From Owenweeksia sp964619125 (GTDB lineage: Bacteria > Bacteroidota > Bacteroidia > Flavobacteriales > Schleiferiaceae), in the NCBI GenBank assembly GCA_964619125.1, contig CAZUCA010000006.1:1-64000 (forward strand): a DNA stretch of 64,000 nt, given 5' to 3'. The notes under the pieces are model-generated. The model was not told where the DNA came from, ran no database searches, and saw only the letters and a program-made list of their open reading frames with translations. Shown piece by piece: positions 1-7,672 of this stretch. Each line of letters starts with the position of its first letter. The stretch's first letter is position 1. A program made the translations under genes and the position numbers.

Positions 1-249
1 TTAATGATCTTCGAAATCATAAAAAGGCCGATACGACGCAGGATTAAGGTTCCAAACAGTACTACAACTAAAAGTTCTCGTAACTTGATCGGTTGGACAT
101 ACGAGCTGTAGATACCCCAAAAATCAGGACAGTAAGTTTAATTGTAAGACTCCCTAAAATAAGCAATACTTGAAAATAGCGATAAACGCTAACTTGGGAG
201 AAATAAAAAAGGCTTCCTTTAATAGCCAGCGGTACTTAACGCGCCGGCC
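1..249. other. AT-rich non-coding stretch at window edge
   Basis: No convincing gene. On the minus strand a frame of about 40 codons is open from position 123 down to a TAA at 1-3, ending in residues FYDFEDH. It could be a gene remnant or chance, and it has no recognisable start or family. The stretch is visibly richer in A+T than the neighbouring genes. Confidence 0.4.
205..227 (-). terminator. weak rho-independent terminator after the SRAP gene
   Basis: Read on the minus strand, a short GGCT/AGCC stem (224-227 with 211-214) is followed by six T residues (210-205). It lies 23 nt beyond the SRAP stop codon. The four-pair stem is short, so this is a weak call. Confidence 0.3.
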
Positions 250-1023
250 TTATTTCAACAGCTCTGCATAGTCCACCTTCTCCAGCACCGCTGGCTCATT
301 GCCCACCGCATTTTTACCCCGTAGCCTTCCCACCGGGTAGGCCTCCATCTCCGCCGCATCAAAAGGCTGCGCCAGTGCCATAATTTGTTCCTGATCCAGT
401 TTTTCCTCCACCGGCTGTAGCCACTTGTCCTGCATTTCGCGCGGCAGGATCAGCGGCATGCGGGGGCCCTCCAGTTTGGGGTTGTTGTGGATTTCCGCCA
501 TCAGCTCATTGGCGGCAGTGGTAACGATAGCACAGCTGCTCAGTATTTCGCCGCTGCCTTTATTGATCCACTCACTCCAGAGGCCACCCAGAATGATGGG
601 CTCGTCGTTTTTCAGTTTTATCAGGTAGGGGTAGGTCTTGCCTTTGTGGTGATGGTGTTCATAGAAGTGATCGATATAAATCAGGCAGCGCCTTTGTTTG
701 GCGGCATCGCGGAAGGCCGGTTTTTCAAACATGCTTTCCGAGCGGGCATTGAGGGTTTTGTTGGCGATCTGCATGGCTCCCTTGCCGTCTTTGGCCCAAA
801 AGGGCACCAGGCCCCAGTACAGGGGCTGCGGCTTAAACGGCTTTTCATGGGTAAAGCAGGGGAGGTAGGGGTGTGCAAAACCTGAGCTGTGGTACAGTTT
901 GGGGTAATCAGGAAACTGCTTTTCAAACTCCTCTTCCAGCTCGCGAATGGTTTCGGGGTCTTCTGCCCGCTTGCGGGCATAGTCGAGTCGCTTCTTGGTC
1001 ATTACCGCCACGTCGTAGCACAT
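250..1023 (-). CDS. SOS response-associated peptidase (SRAP/YedK/HMCES family)
   Basis: 257 aa. The SRAP family forms a thiazolidine DNA-protein crosslink with abasic sites in single-stranded DNA through Cys2, which shields the lesion during replication. The protein starts MCYD, so the initiator Met is directly followed by the catalytic Cys, and this fixes the start. Further family signatures are WGLVPFW at 70-76, NARSE at 92-96 (Asn92, equivalent to Asn75 of E. coli YedK), FYEH at 120-123 (Glu122) and IH at 178-179 followed later by RMP at 188-190. The canonical HxRMP is stretched here by an eight-residue insert, which I believe is common in Bacteroidota. It is a single gene with no repair-gene neighbours in view. 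Confidence in the family is high; the role is known from homologues. Confidence 0.93.
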   Translation of the reverse strand: MCYDVAVMTKKRLDYARKRAEDPETIRELEEEFEKQFPDYPKLYHSSGFAHPYLPCFTHEKPFKPQPLYWGLVPFWAKDGKGAMQIANKTLNARSESMFEKPAFRDAAKQRRCLIYIDHFYEHHHHKGKTYPYLIKLKNDEPIILGGLWSEWINKGSGEILSSCAIVTTAANELMAEIHNNPKLEGPRMPLILPREMQDKWLQPVEEKLDQEQIMALAQPFDAAEMEAYPVGRLRGKNAVGNEPAVLEKVDYAELLK

Positions 1024-1069
1024 GCTTGCATATTCAGTTAATACTCAAAGGTGGCCATTACGCAGCTTA

Positions 1070-1099
1070 AAAACAAAAAAGGGAGGCCACGGGCCTCCC
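1070..1099 (-). terminator. rho-independent terminator of the 1140-1883 lipoprotein gene
   Basis: On the minus strand GGGAGGCC (1099-1092) pairs with GGCCTCCC (1088-1081) across a three-base loop, followed by TTTTTT (1080-1075) and a further T-rich run. A strong eight-pair GC stem with a U tract, placed 41 nt past the stop codon of the upstream lipoprotein gene and before the SRAP start. Confidence 0.85.
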
Positions 1100-1139
1100 A
1101 AATTGATTTTACATTAAATGTGAGCTGGCATACTCCCGG

Positions 1140-1883
1140 CTATTGGCACTGGCTGGGCCAGGGGCAATTATTGTCCAGGTAAGCCTGGATAGGCATGGCG
1201 CCTACAACGTAGTCGCCGGTAGCTGGGCAAGCATAGCCGCTGGTGCTGGCGCCAACCGCCAGGCCGGCATTGAAGGTGCCATCGGCCCAGTTTGAGTAGC
1301 TGCCGTCTTCCCTCTGCACACAGATATAGACTTTTATGGCACCGGAGCAGTTATTGGTGACGGTTACTTCCAGGGCATTCGGGTTACCACAGCGGGTTCC
1401 CCATTCCGTAACTATAGAGATACATTGGGCAGAAGCAGTCCAGTCGCAGCTGCCATTTCCGTTGCCGTTAGACTGAAAATTGTCGAGGGCAGCGCTAGTA
1501 CACTCCTGGGCTTTAGCCTGCACTGTAGAATACAGCACTTCACCACTGCTGTTACCATGAGCTTCTACCAGCACTTCACCAGCCGACACAACGCTGCCTA
1601 CCGCTTCCGGGTGGCCACAAAAATCAGCATTGGTAAAATAGTTTTGCAGGGTGCCAATGAAGCTGCCATCAAAGTAGATGTCGAAGCTTTCATTAAGGTT
1701 GCTCAGGGCACCAATGTCAAGTTGTCCATTTTCAGCTCCGCCATAATAATAAGAGCAACTGCCATCATCTACCTCGGCCTCCTCATTATAGGTATAGGAG
1801 AGAGGATCGGTGCAGCCTTCCTGTTTTTCACAACTGCTGCAGAATAACAAAAGGGTACTGACTAGTAGGGCTAATCGTTTCAT
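1140..1883 (-). CDS. secreted Cys-rich lipoprotein, function unknown
   Basis: 247 aa. A lipoprotein signal peptide is clear: MKRLALLVSTLLLFCSSC, with the lipobox Cys at 18. The mature N-terminus carries GCTDPLSYTYNEEA followed by VDDGSC, the short calcium-binding-looking Cys motif (YNxxAxxDDGSC) that is frequent in secreted Bacteroidota proteins. The remainder is rich in Cys, Gly, Asn and Ser, and paired cysteines suggest disulfides and beta structure. No enzyme motif is recognised. It is monocistronic with its own terminator. Probably exported and attached to the outer membrane or cell surface; a binding or structural role would be a guess. Confidence 0.75.
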   Translation of the reverse strand: MKRLALLVSTLLLFCSSCEKQEGCTDPLSYTYNEEAEVDDGSCSYYYGGAENGQLDIGALSNLNESFDIYFDGSFIGTLQNYFTNADFCGHPEAVGSVVSAGEVLVEAHGNSSGEVLYSTVQAKAQECTSAALDNFQSNGNGNGSCDWTASAQCISIVTEWGTRCGNPNALEVTVTNNCSGAIKVYICVQREDGSYSNWADGTFNAGLAVGASTSGYACPATGDYVVGAMPIQAYLDNNCPWPSQCQ

Positions 1884-2044
1884 AAGCCTGAAGATTTAGA
1901 TTAATTATTAAGTTGTGTAGTACTAAAGGAAAGGGCTTGTTTGCCCGGGGGAGCTAAGAGAATGCCGCTCGCTAATAAGCTGGATGTGTGTGAATAGAGT
2001 CTTTCAAAGCCTTACAAATATCTGTCAGCTGTGCCAATGTACTT

Positions 2045-2065
2045 ATACCCCAAATGGGGTATTTT
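2045..2065. other. perfect 7-bp inverted repeat upstream of the phosphotransferase gene
   Basis: ATACCCC (2045-2051) and GGGGTAT (2056-2062) form a perfect hairpin with loop AAAT, followed by TTT on the plus strand. It lies about 85 nt before the ATG at 2148 and beyond the 5' end of the minus-strand lipoprotein gene. It could be an operator palindrome or a weak terminator; the U tract is short. Confidence 0.35.
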
Positions 2066-2147
2066 AAAGGCTGTCTTGTATTTTTAATGAGCTGAAGTCG
2101 ACCTCGCCGCTGTTTTGTATGCTCCACTTTTAAGAAATTGCGCCGCT

Positions 2148-3095
2148 ATGAACCAAGATTTCCAGGCGCTGATTTTAGAGGCCACCGGGGCTTCGACTTT
2201 AATGGTAAAGGAAGAGATCCAGGAGTTGTGGAGCGGTTACGGTAAGATTATCCGCGTTGCCCTAAAAGATGCTTCGGTTCCCACTGTGGTGGTGAAGCTG
2301 GTGCAAATACCCGCCGCGCAAAAGCATCCCCGTGGCTGGAATACGGCGATTGGCCATCAGCGCAAGCTGCAGTCTTACCAGGTAGAAACCAACTGGTACC
2401 GCCACTACAGCCACCGCAGTACCGCCCGGCTGCCGCAGTGCCTGGCCATAGAGCAGCAAGGCGAAGGCGTGTTAATGGTGCTGGAAGACCTGGACGCGGC
2501 CGGTTACCCCCTGCGTAAGGATAGCCTTAACTGGCCAGAAATCAGGCAGTGCCTGGCCTGGCTGGCCCAATTTCACGCTAGTTACCTGGGGATGCCGCCT
2601 GATGGCTTGTGGGAGGTGGGCACTTACTGGCATTTGGCCACCCGGCCGCAGGAATGGGAGGCTTTAAAGGATCAAAAATTAAAAGCCACCGCCGCCCAAA
2701 TAGACGCCAGGCTAAATGCCTGTCGCTACAAAACCCTGGTGCATGGCGATGCCAAGCTGGCTAACTTCTGCTTCTCCAAAAGTGGAGCGGTGGCAGCGGT
2801 GGATTTTCAATACGTAGGCGGGGGCTGTGGTATGAAAGACCTGGCGTACTTTGTGGGAAGCTGCTTTAACGAAAGCGATTGTGAGCGCCTGGAAGCGCAA
2901 ATTTTAGACAGCTATTTTGAGTTTTTGCAAGCGGCGCTGCCACAGAAAAATGAGGCGCTGGAGTTGGAATGGCGCTCTTTATATCACCTGGCCTGGGCCG
3001 ATTTTCACCGTTTTTTAAAAGGCTGGAGCCCGGGGCACTGGAAGATCAATGGCTACAGCGAACGCGTTACCCAGGCGGCCATTGACGGATTGTAA
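2148..3095 (+). CDS. aminoglycoside phosphotransferase / choline kinase-like (EcKinase-type) protein
   Basis: 315 aa from the ATG at 2148. The frame extends upstream to a TTG at 2115, but those 11 residues look non-coding. It has a protein-kinase-like fold phosphotransferase signature: a Lys in VVVKLV (about residue 50) as candidate ATP-binding Lys, MVLEDL in the hinge (about 110-115), the Brenner motif HGDAKLAN (His199, Asp201, Asn206) and AVDFQ with the metal-binding Asp219. The stretch VGGGCGMKDLAYF after the Asp is typical of the ecdysteroid-kinase-like / CHK group rather than of true aminoglycoside kinases. The substrate is unknown; small hydroxylated metabolites or choline-like compounds are plausible. 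No pathway neighbours. Confidence 0.8.
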   Translation: MNQDFQALILEATGASTLMVKEEIQELWSGYGKIIRVALKDASVPTVVVKLVQIPAAQKHPRGWNTAIGHQRKLQSYQVETNWYRHYSHRSTARLPQCLAIEQQGEGVLMVLEDLDAAGYPLRKDSLNWPEIRQCLAWLAQFHASYLGMPPDGLWEVGTYWHLATRPQEWEALKDQKLKATAAQIDARLNACRYKTLVHGDAKLANFCFSKSGAVAAVDFQYVGGGCGMKDLAYFVGSCFNESDCERLEAQILDSYFEFLQAALPQKNEALELEWRSLYHLAWADFHRFLKGWSPGHWKINGYSERVTQAAIDGL

Positions 3096-3131
3096 GTCGC
3101 TTAAATCTGGCCAGCCAGGGTAAGAGGTAAT

Positions 3132-3163
3132 AAAAAAACCCACACCGTGCAGGCATGGGTTTT
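3132..3163 (-). terminator. rho-independent terminator of tRNA-Phe
   Basis: On the minus strand AAAACCCA (3163-3156) pairs with TGGGTTTT (3142-3135), followed by a T run down to 3132. It starts three nucleotides after the encoded CCA end of the tRNA. It may also serve the plus-strand kinase gene that ends at 3095. Confidence 0.75.
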
Positions 3164-3165
3164 AG

Positions 3166-3241
<76 letters not shown>

Positions 3242-3347
3242 TAACCTTGGTATGGCAAACTCGGTAAAGCAAGGCTGTACTTCGTTTGCGGGGCGCAAAT
3301 GTAAAAAGAAAAATCTTTCTGCAAAGCATTATTTTCAACTTGTGGCC

Positions 3348-3355
3348 TACATTTG
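3348..3355 (+). promoter_or_regulatory. minus-7 box of the coaX operon (TACATTTG)
   Basis: Exact match to the Bacteroidota sigma-factor minus-7 consensus TAnnTTTG. It lies 20 nt before the GTG start of coaX, in the gap between it and the divergently transcribed tRNA-Phe. No clear minus-33 TTTG is seen at the usual distance. Confidence 0.5.
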
Positions 3356-3375
3356 TGGCAACTGATTGATTTATA

Positions 3376-4098
3376 GTGAATCTTATTTTAGACCAGGGCA
3401 ATACTTTTATTAAAGCGGCCCTCTTTCATAACGACCAACTAAAGCAGAAGGCACGCTGGCCCCAGCTGCAGGCAGAGACACTGCGCGAATTTGTGGGGAT
3501 AAAAGAAGTGAAGGCCAGCATCTGGTCCTCTACCCGCGAGGAGGCACCCCACTGGCTTTTTGAAATGGGCTTTCCCATCCTTAAATTCAACTCGCTAACG
3601 CCACTGCCCTTTACTTCCAATTACAATACTCCCTCCACCCTGGGCCTCGATCGCCTGGCCTTAGCAGCGGCCGCCTACCACACTTACCCGGGGCAGGATT
3701 GTCTCGTGATTGATGCCGGTACCGCCATCACCTATGATTTTATTGACCGCAGCGGACTGTATCGCGGTGGCGCCATTGCCCCCGGCCTGTCGATGCGCTT
3801 CAGGGCTTTGCACGAATATACCGCCCGCCTGCCTTTGGTGGAAGCTGACAGTGAGGTGCCTTTAATAGGCGATAGCACCGAAACTGCTATTCGCAGCGGC
3901 GTGCAAAATGGCCTCCTTCATGAGGTGTCAGCTACAATAGACCGTTACCAACAGCGTTTTCCTGACTTGCTGAGTGTGATTACCGGCGGTGATCTTAGTA
4001 CATTTGACAGCTTATTAAAAAATGGCATATTTGCGGCCCCCGATTTTGTGCTCCACGGGCTGAATTATATTCTGGAATACCATGCAGAGAAAATTTAA
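3376..4098 (+). CDS. coaX: type III pantothenate kinase
   Basis: 240 aa, GTG start. It phosphorylates pantothenate, the first step of coenzyme A synthesis, in the cytoplasm. It belongs to the ASKHA (acetate and sugar kinase/Hsp70/actin) superfamily: the N-terminal phosphate loop is DQGNT at 6-10, followed by LDRL at 91-94 (Asp92 likely catalytic), DAGTAITYDF at 113-122 as the second phosphate motif and GGAIAPGL at 131-138. Length fits the family (about 240-260). The start is supported because the conserved motif begins at residue 6 and a promoter box lies just upstream. The last 17 nt overlap the next gene, which suggests cotranscription of a metabolic enzyme with envelope genes, an order I believe is common in Bacteroidota. 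Confidence 0.93.
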   Translation: MNLILDQGNTFIKAALFHNDQLKQKARWPQLQAETLREFVGIKEVKASIWSSTREEAPHWLFEMGFPILKFNSLTPLPFTSNYNTPSTLGLDRLALAAAAYHTYPGQDCLVIDAGTAITYDFIDRSGLYRGGAIAPGLSMRFRALHEYTARLPLVEADSEVPLIGDSTETAIRSGVQNGLLHEVSATIDRYQQRFPDLLSVITGGDLSTFDSLLKNGIFAAPDFVLHGLNYILEYHAEKI

Positions 4099-5404
4099 CG
4101 GGATCCTGGCTATCTCCCTTAGTATTATAACTTTTTCACTTTCCGCACAGCAAAACTCCGTGTCGCCTTACTCGCGCCTCGGACTGGGAGATATGCGCCT
4201 GCCCAATTACACCCGTGGCCAGGCCATGGGAGGGGCCACCCTTGCCAATTACGATGCGCTCTTTATCAACAATACCAACCCGGCCAGCTACACCGCCCTC
4301 CAACTCACCACTTTTGAGCTGGGGATGTATGGCAGTTTTATTGACCAGGAGCAGGCCAATCCCGATCTCAAAATTGAAAACAACACGGCCGGACTGAGCT
4401 ACTTTGCCTTTGCCTTGCCTCTCACTGATTGGTGGGGTAGTGGCGTGGGATTACAGCCCTACAGCGCCAAAGGCTATAACATCAGCCGCACCCGCACCGG
4501 ACCCGATGATATTGAAATTACCGATGCTTTTAGCGGTAACGGTGGCTTTAACCGCCTCTACTGGGGTAATGCTTTTGAAGTGGCCAAAGGACTGTCTCTG
4601 GGAATTGATGCCTCCTACCTCTTTGGTACCCTCGAGGAGTCCCAAACCGTAATTTGGGATGCAAACCGGGTTTACATTGCCCAATTCGATGAACGGGTAC
4701 GCGCAGGTGGCTTTAAGTTCAATTATGGCGCCCAGTACAATCTGGAACTACCCAAGTTGCAAACCCTGAATATGGCGGTAACCTTCAGCAACAGCTCTAA
4801 CCTGCCCATTGAAATTGAAAGCTACCAGTATACCCTCGATCCCCTGCGGGGACCGGTGGATACGGCTGCGCAGGAGGTAAATGAGCGCGACGGCAATTAT
4901 ACCCTGCCCAGTGAATTGGCCTTTGGCTTGTATTACGGGAGAAAATCCCGTTTATCAGCTCACCATGCCTGGGGTGTAAGTGCCAATTATACCATATACA
5001 ATGGCAGTGAGTTTCGCAACCAGTTTGGCAATGCCGAGCTGCGTGATGCCTTTATCGCCCAGTTTGGTGCCCATCTTACCCCGGCCCTTACCTGGGAGGG
5101 TGCTGCCAAGCGGGGTGGCTATCTCAGCCATATTGAATACCGCCTGGGAGGTTTCTATGAACGCAGCCCCATCAGCGTAGACGGGCAGGGCATTGACGAC
5201 TATGGCATGACCTTTGGAATGGGACTACCGGTGCGCCAAAGAGGTTTGGCCCCCGGTGAAGTAAAGGTGACGACCTTAAACCTCGGAATGAAGTTGGGAA
5301 GAAGGGGAACTCTTGATAATAACCTTATCCGTGAGAACTATCTCTCACTATTTATAGGTGTTACCCTCAATGACAAATGGTTTATTGACTACAAATACCG
5401 CTAG
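4082..5404 (+). CDS. outer-membrane beta-barrel protein of unknown function
   Basis: 440 aa. A signal peptide of about 20 residues ends at SLSAQQ. The mature start NSVSPYSRLGLGD, the repeated alternating hydrophobic/polar segments and abundant Asn, Gly and Tyr indicate an outer-membrane beta-barrel, loosely FadL/OmpP1-like in style. The C-terminus ends in short amphipathic strands (WFIDYKYR). The start overlaps the end of coaX by 17 nt, so translation is probably coupled. It lies directly before a secreted TPR protein and lptC, so an envelope assembly or transport role is likely by context, but no substrate can be named. Confidence 0.75.
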   Translation: MQRKFNGILAISLSIITFSLSAQQNSVSPYSRLGLGDMRLPNYTRGQAMGGATLANYDALFINNTNPASYTALQLTTFELGMYGSFIDQEQANPDLKIENNTAGLSYFAFALPLTDWWGSGVGLQPYSAKGYNISRTRTGPDDIEITDAFSGNGGFNRLYWGNAFEVAKGLSLGIDASYLFGTLEESQTVIWDANRVYIAQFDERVRAGGFKFNYGAQYNLELPKLQTLNMAVTFSNSSNLPIEIESYQYTLDPLRGPVDTAAQEVNERDGNYTLPSELAFGLYYGRKSRLSAHHAWGVSANYTIYNGSEFRNQFGNAELRDAFIAQFGAHLTPALTWEGAAKRGGYLSHIEYRLGGFYERSPISVDGQGIDDYGMTFGMGLPVRQRGLAPGEVKVTTLNLGMKLGRRGTLDNNLIRENYLSLFIGVTLNDKWFIDYKYR

Positions 5405-5467
5405 TAATTAAAAACCTGCGGAGCCTTTTAAAGTTAAACCACCGTAATCAATTTAATTCAACCTGCA

Positions 5468-5475
5468 TACGTTTA
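5468..5475 (+). promoter_or_regulatory. possible minus-7 box of the TPR gene (TACGTTTA)
   Basis: Seven of eight positions agree with the TAnnTTTG pattern (final G replaced by A), 19 nt before the ATG at 5495 in a 90-nt gap. Together with the terminator hairpin at 6931-6965 it would make the TPR gene a separate transcription unit. Confidence 0.3.
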
Positions 5476-5494
5476 ATACAAACAAAGTAAAATT

Positions 5495-6910
5495 ATGAGA
5501 AGAGCGCTTTGGTTATTAATCGCTGTATTTGGTTTTACCACTTTTGCTTCAGCCCAGTCTGTATGGGGTGAGGATAGTGTGAAATGTCGCGATAACCTCT
5601 ACATCTACTACGAATTGGCAAGAAACAAGAACTACGTGGAAGCTTACGAAAGCTGGCGTTATGTTTTTGACAACTGCCCCCAGGTGAAGGAATTCAACAT
5701 GATTTATGGCCCTTACATTGTTGAGGCCATGATAAAGCAGGAAGAAGACCCCGCCCAGAAGGCTGCCTATAAGAAGCTGCTGTTTGATGTGTATGAAGCA
5801 CGTCTTAAGTACTTCCCCGGCAAAGAGGGTTACGTGTATGGCCGTATGGCCCTCGATGCCCTGCAACACTACCCCGACAGCAATAAGAGAACCATCGGCT
5901 ATTTTAACAAGGCTTTGGAATATGGTGGAAAGGAGCAGAGTGCTGCTTTTTACAACGGCTATTTTATTGCCGCTGCGCGCCTCTTTAATGATAAGGTTTA
6001 TGAAATTTCGGATGTGTTCAATGTGTACAACATCGTGATGGAGGGTATTGAGGTGAACACCAACTCGCTGAACCGCACCATTACCGAGTATAGCACTAAT
6101 GATTCTACCGGAGCAGAGCTTGGTGATAAGGAGGCCAAGGAACTGGCGAAAGCTGAGCGCGAGTTGGAGCGTTATGACGATGTGGAATCCAATATTGAAA
6201 AGATCCTCGGGCCCATTGCCACTTGTGATAAGCTGGAACTGATCTATAACTCCGAGACTTTCGCTGCCAATAAGAATGACACCGTTTGGTTGCGTCGTGC
6301 CGCTAAAATGCTGGCCCGCGAGCGTACCACTGATGATGGTGATGCTACCGACTGTACCGATAACCCGGTATTTATCAGTGTGGCCGAGGCTCTTTACAAG
6401 CAGCAACCATCGGCTACTGCAGCCCGCGCGGTGGGTCTTATTGCCTATAAGAATGACAACTTCAGCAAGGCGGTGCAGTATCTGAAGGAAGCGGCTGAGC
6501 AGGAAGTGGATCGTAAGCGCAAAGCCAGCGATTACCTGCGCCTGGCCTCGGTATACCAAAAACTTGGTCGCCTGGCTGACGCTAAAAATGCTGCTATAAA
6601 AGCTGCCCGTTTCCGTGAAGGATGGGGTAAACCTTACCTGGTACTGGCCAGTGTATATGCCCAGGCTGACGGTTTGTGTGGCAGCAATGTGTTTGAAAAG
6701 AAAGCCGTTTACTGGGCCGCCATCAACAAGGCGCAGTATGCCAAAAGCATCGATCCTTCGGTGGCTTCCAAAGCCAACAGTCTGATCAGTGCCTTCAAAC
6801 AGCAGTTGCCCGATAAAACCATTATCTTCCAGTTGGGAGTTAAGGAAGGCGATAAGCACACTATCGGTTGCTTTATTGGTGAGACCATTACGGTGAACTA
6901 TAGTATATGA
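5495..6910 (+). CDS. secreted tetratricopeptide-repeat protein
   Basis: 471 aa. The signal peptide is MRRALWLLIAVFGFTTFASAQ with cleavage near residue 21. The mature part is helical; recognisable TPR-like units lie at roughly residues 315-395, with A and G residues at the helix packing positions (for example LGRLADAKNAAIKAARF). The first half (DNLYIYYELARNKNYVEAYESW) also looks like a degenerate TPR. The C-terminal tail (FQLGVKEGDKHTIGCFIGE) is beta-rich. It presumably works as a periplasmic scaffold. Its stop codon overlaps the lptC start (ATGA, 6907-6910). A strong terminator hairpin sits just beyond, inside lptC. Partner and function are unknown. Confidence 0.82.
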   Translation: MRRALWLLIAVFGFTTFASAQSVWGEDSVKCRDNLYIYYELARNKNYVEAYESWRYVFDNCPQVKEFNMIYGPYIVEAMIKQEEDPAQKAAYKKLLFDVYEARLKYFPGKEGYVYGRMALDALQHYPDSNKRTIGYFNKALEYGGKEQSAAFYNGYFIAAARLFNDKVYEISDVFNVYNIVMEGIEVNTNSLNRTITEYSTNDSTGAELGDKEAKELAKAERELERYDDVESNIEKILGPIATCDKLELIYNSETFAANKNDTVWLRRAAKMLARERTTDDGDATDCTDNPVFISVAEALYKQQPSATAARAVGLIAYKNDNFSKAVQYLKEAAEQEVDRKRKASDYLRLASVYQKLGRLADAKNAAIKAARFREGWGKPYLVLASVYAQADGLCGSNVFEKKAVYWAAINKAQYAKSIDPSVASKANSLISAFKQQLPDKTIIFQLGVKEGDKHTIGCFIGETITVNYSI

Positions 6911-7467
6911 TCCCGATATTTAAGAAGCTTAAGAGCATTGCAACTTCGGTTGCAGTGCTTTTTTTGTTTTCGTGCACCAATGATGTAAAAGAGGTGCGGG
7001 AAATTACCGCTGAGGAGAATTTCCCCATGGAGGTGCAGGAAAACCTGAAGCTTACCTACAGCGATAGCAGTGAAATGCGATTGCTGTTGCAGGCTCCGCT
7101 CGCCGAAAATTACCCCCAGCTGGAAGACCCTATCCGCAAGTTTCCCGAGGGCATCAATGTTAAGTTTTTTGATAGATTTGGTGCTGAAGACTCACGCCTG
7201 CGTGCCGACTATGCGATAGAATATGTAAACAAGAGACTATGGCACGCCAAGGGCGACGTGGTGGTGGTCAATAAAAAAGGGGAGCAGCTGAATACCGAAG
7301 AGTTGTACTGGGATGAACGCAAGGAGCAGATTTATTCAGACGTACAGGTAAAGCTCACCAGCGATAAAATTGTAACCTGGGGGGAGGGTTTTGTTTCCGA
7401 CCAGAATTTTGAAAATCCCGAAATTACCAAGGTAACGGGTCAAATCTATTTAGATGAAGATGAATAA
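6907..7467 (+). CDS. lptC: LPS export protein LptC (lipoprotein form)
   Basis: 186 aa. LptC links the inner-membrane LptBFG transporter to the periplasmic bridge that carries lipopolysaccharide to the outer membrane. The N-terminus has a hydrophobic segment ending FLFSC (Cys23), so this copy looks like a lipoprotein rather than having the single TM anchor of E. coli. The body shows the beta-jellyroll pattern of the family: INVKFFDRFGAEDSRLRADYA, GDVVVVNKKGEQLNTEELYWD and DKIVTWGEGFVSD. The start overlaps the TPR stop by 4 nt, indicating translational coupling. Its signal-peptide codons also encode a near-perfect intrinsic terminator (see findings). lptA and lptB are not in this window. Confidence 0.85.
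   Translation: MIPIFKKLKSIATSVAVLFLFSCTNDVKEVREITAEENFPMEVQENLKLTYSDSSEMRLLLQAPLAENYPQLEDPIRKFPEGINVKFFDRFGAEDSRLRADYAIEYVNKRLWHAKGDVVVVNKKGEQLNTEELYWDERKEQIYSDVQVKLTSDKIVTWGEGFVSDQNFENPEITKVTGQIYLDEDE
6931..6965 (+). terminator. intragenic terminator hairpin with UUCG tetraloop inside lptC
   Basis: GCATTGCAAC (6935-6944) pairs with GTTGCAGTGC (6949-6958) with a single T-G wobble across the tetraloop TTCG (6945-6948). Seven T residues follow (6959-6965), and the stem can be extended by AAGA/TTTT. All hallmarks of a strong rho-independent terminator are present, yet it begins only 25 nt into the lptC reading frame and 21 nt after the TPR stop codon. Confidence 0.75.
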
Positions 7468-7669
7468 AATGTTGCGGGTGGCCGAAATCGCCTACATTGT
7501 GGTTTTTGCCATTTCCGCAGTGGAAGTTTTCCGTATGTGGGGCGACTATACCGACCGCTTCTGGATATTTCTCGGCTTTGCCGTAGTTAGTCTGTTTATG
7601 TTTTTTATTCGCCGCAGTCAGCGCAAGCGGATGGAGGCACTTAAAAAAGAGGAAGAAAATCAATCTTAG
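7454..7669 (+). CDS. small inner-membrane protein, two TM segments
   Basis: 71 aa. Two hydrophobic helices at about residues 9-24 and 36-53 are separated by a short loop with RMWGDYTDRF. The C-terminus is highly charged (RRSQRKRMEALKKEEE), which suggests a cytoplasmic tail. It overlaps the end of lptC by 14 nt and ends 3 nt before the next start, so it is embedded in the operon. No family name is recognised. The position between LptC and the CNNM protein suggests an envelope role by context only. Confidence 0.7.
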   Translation: MKMNKMLRVAEIAYIVVFAISAVEVFRMWGDYTDRFWIFLGFAVVSLFMFFIRRSQRKRMEALKKEEENQS

Positions 7670-7672
7670 GCC

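Noticed and set aside
5549..6859. A 436-codon open frame antisense to the TPR gene
   Set aside because: It mirrors the codon bias of the TPR gene on the other strand. The plus-strand protein has a signal peptide and TPR pattern, while the antisense product has no family features.
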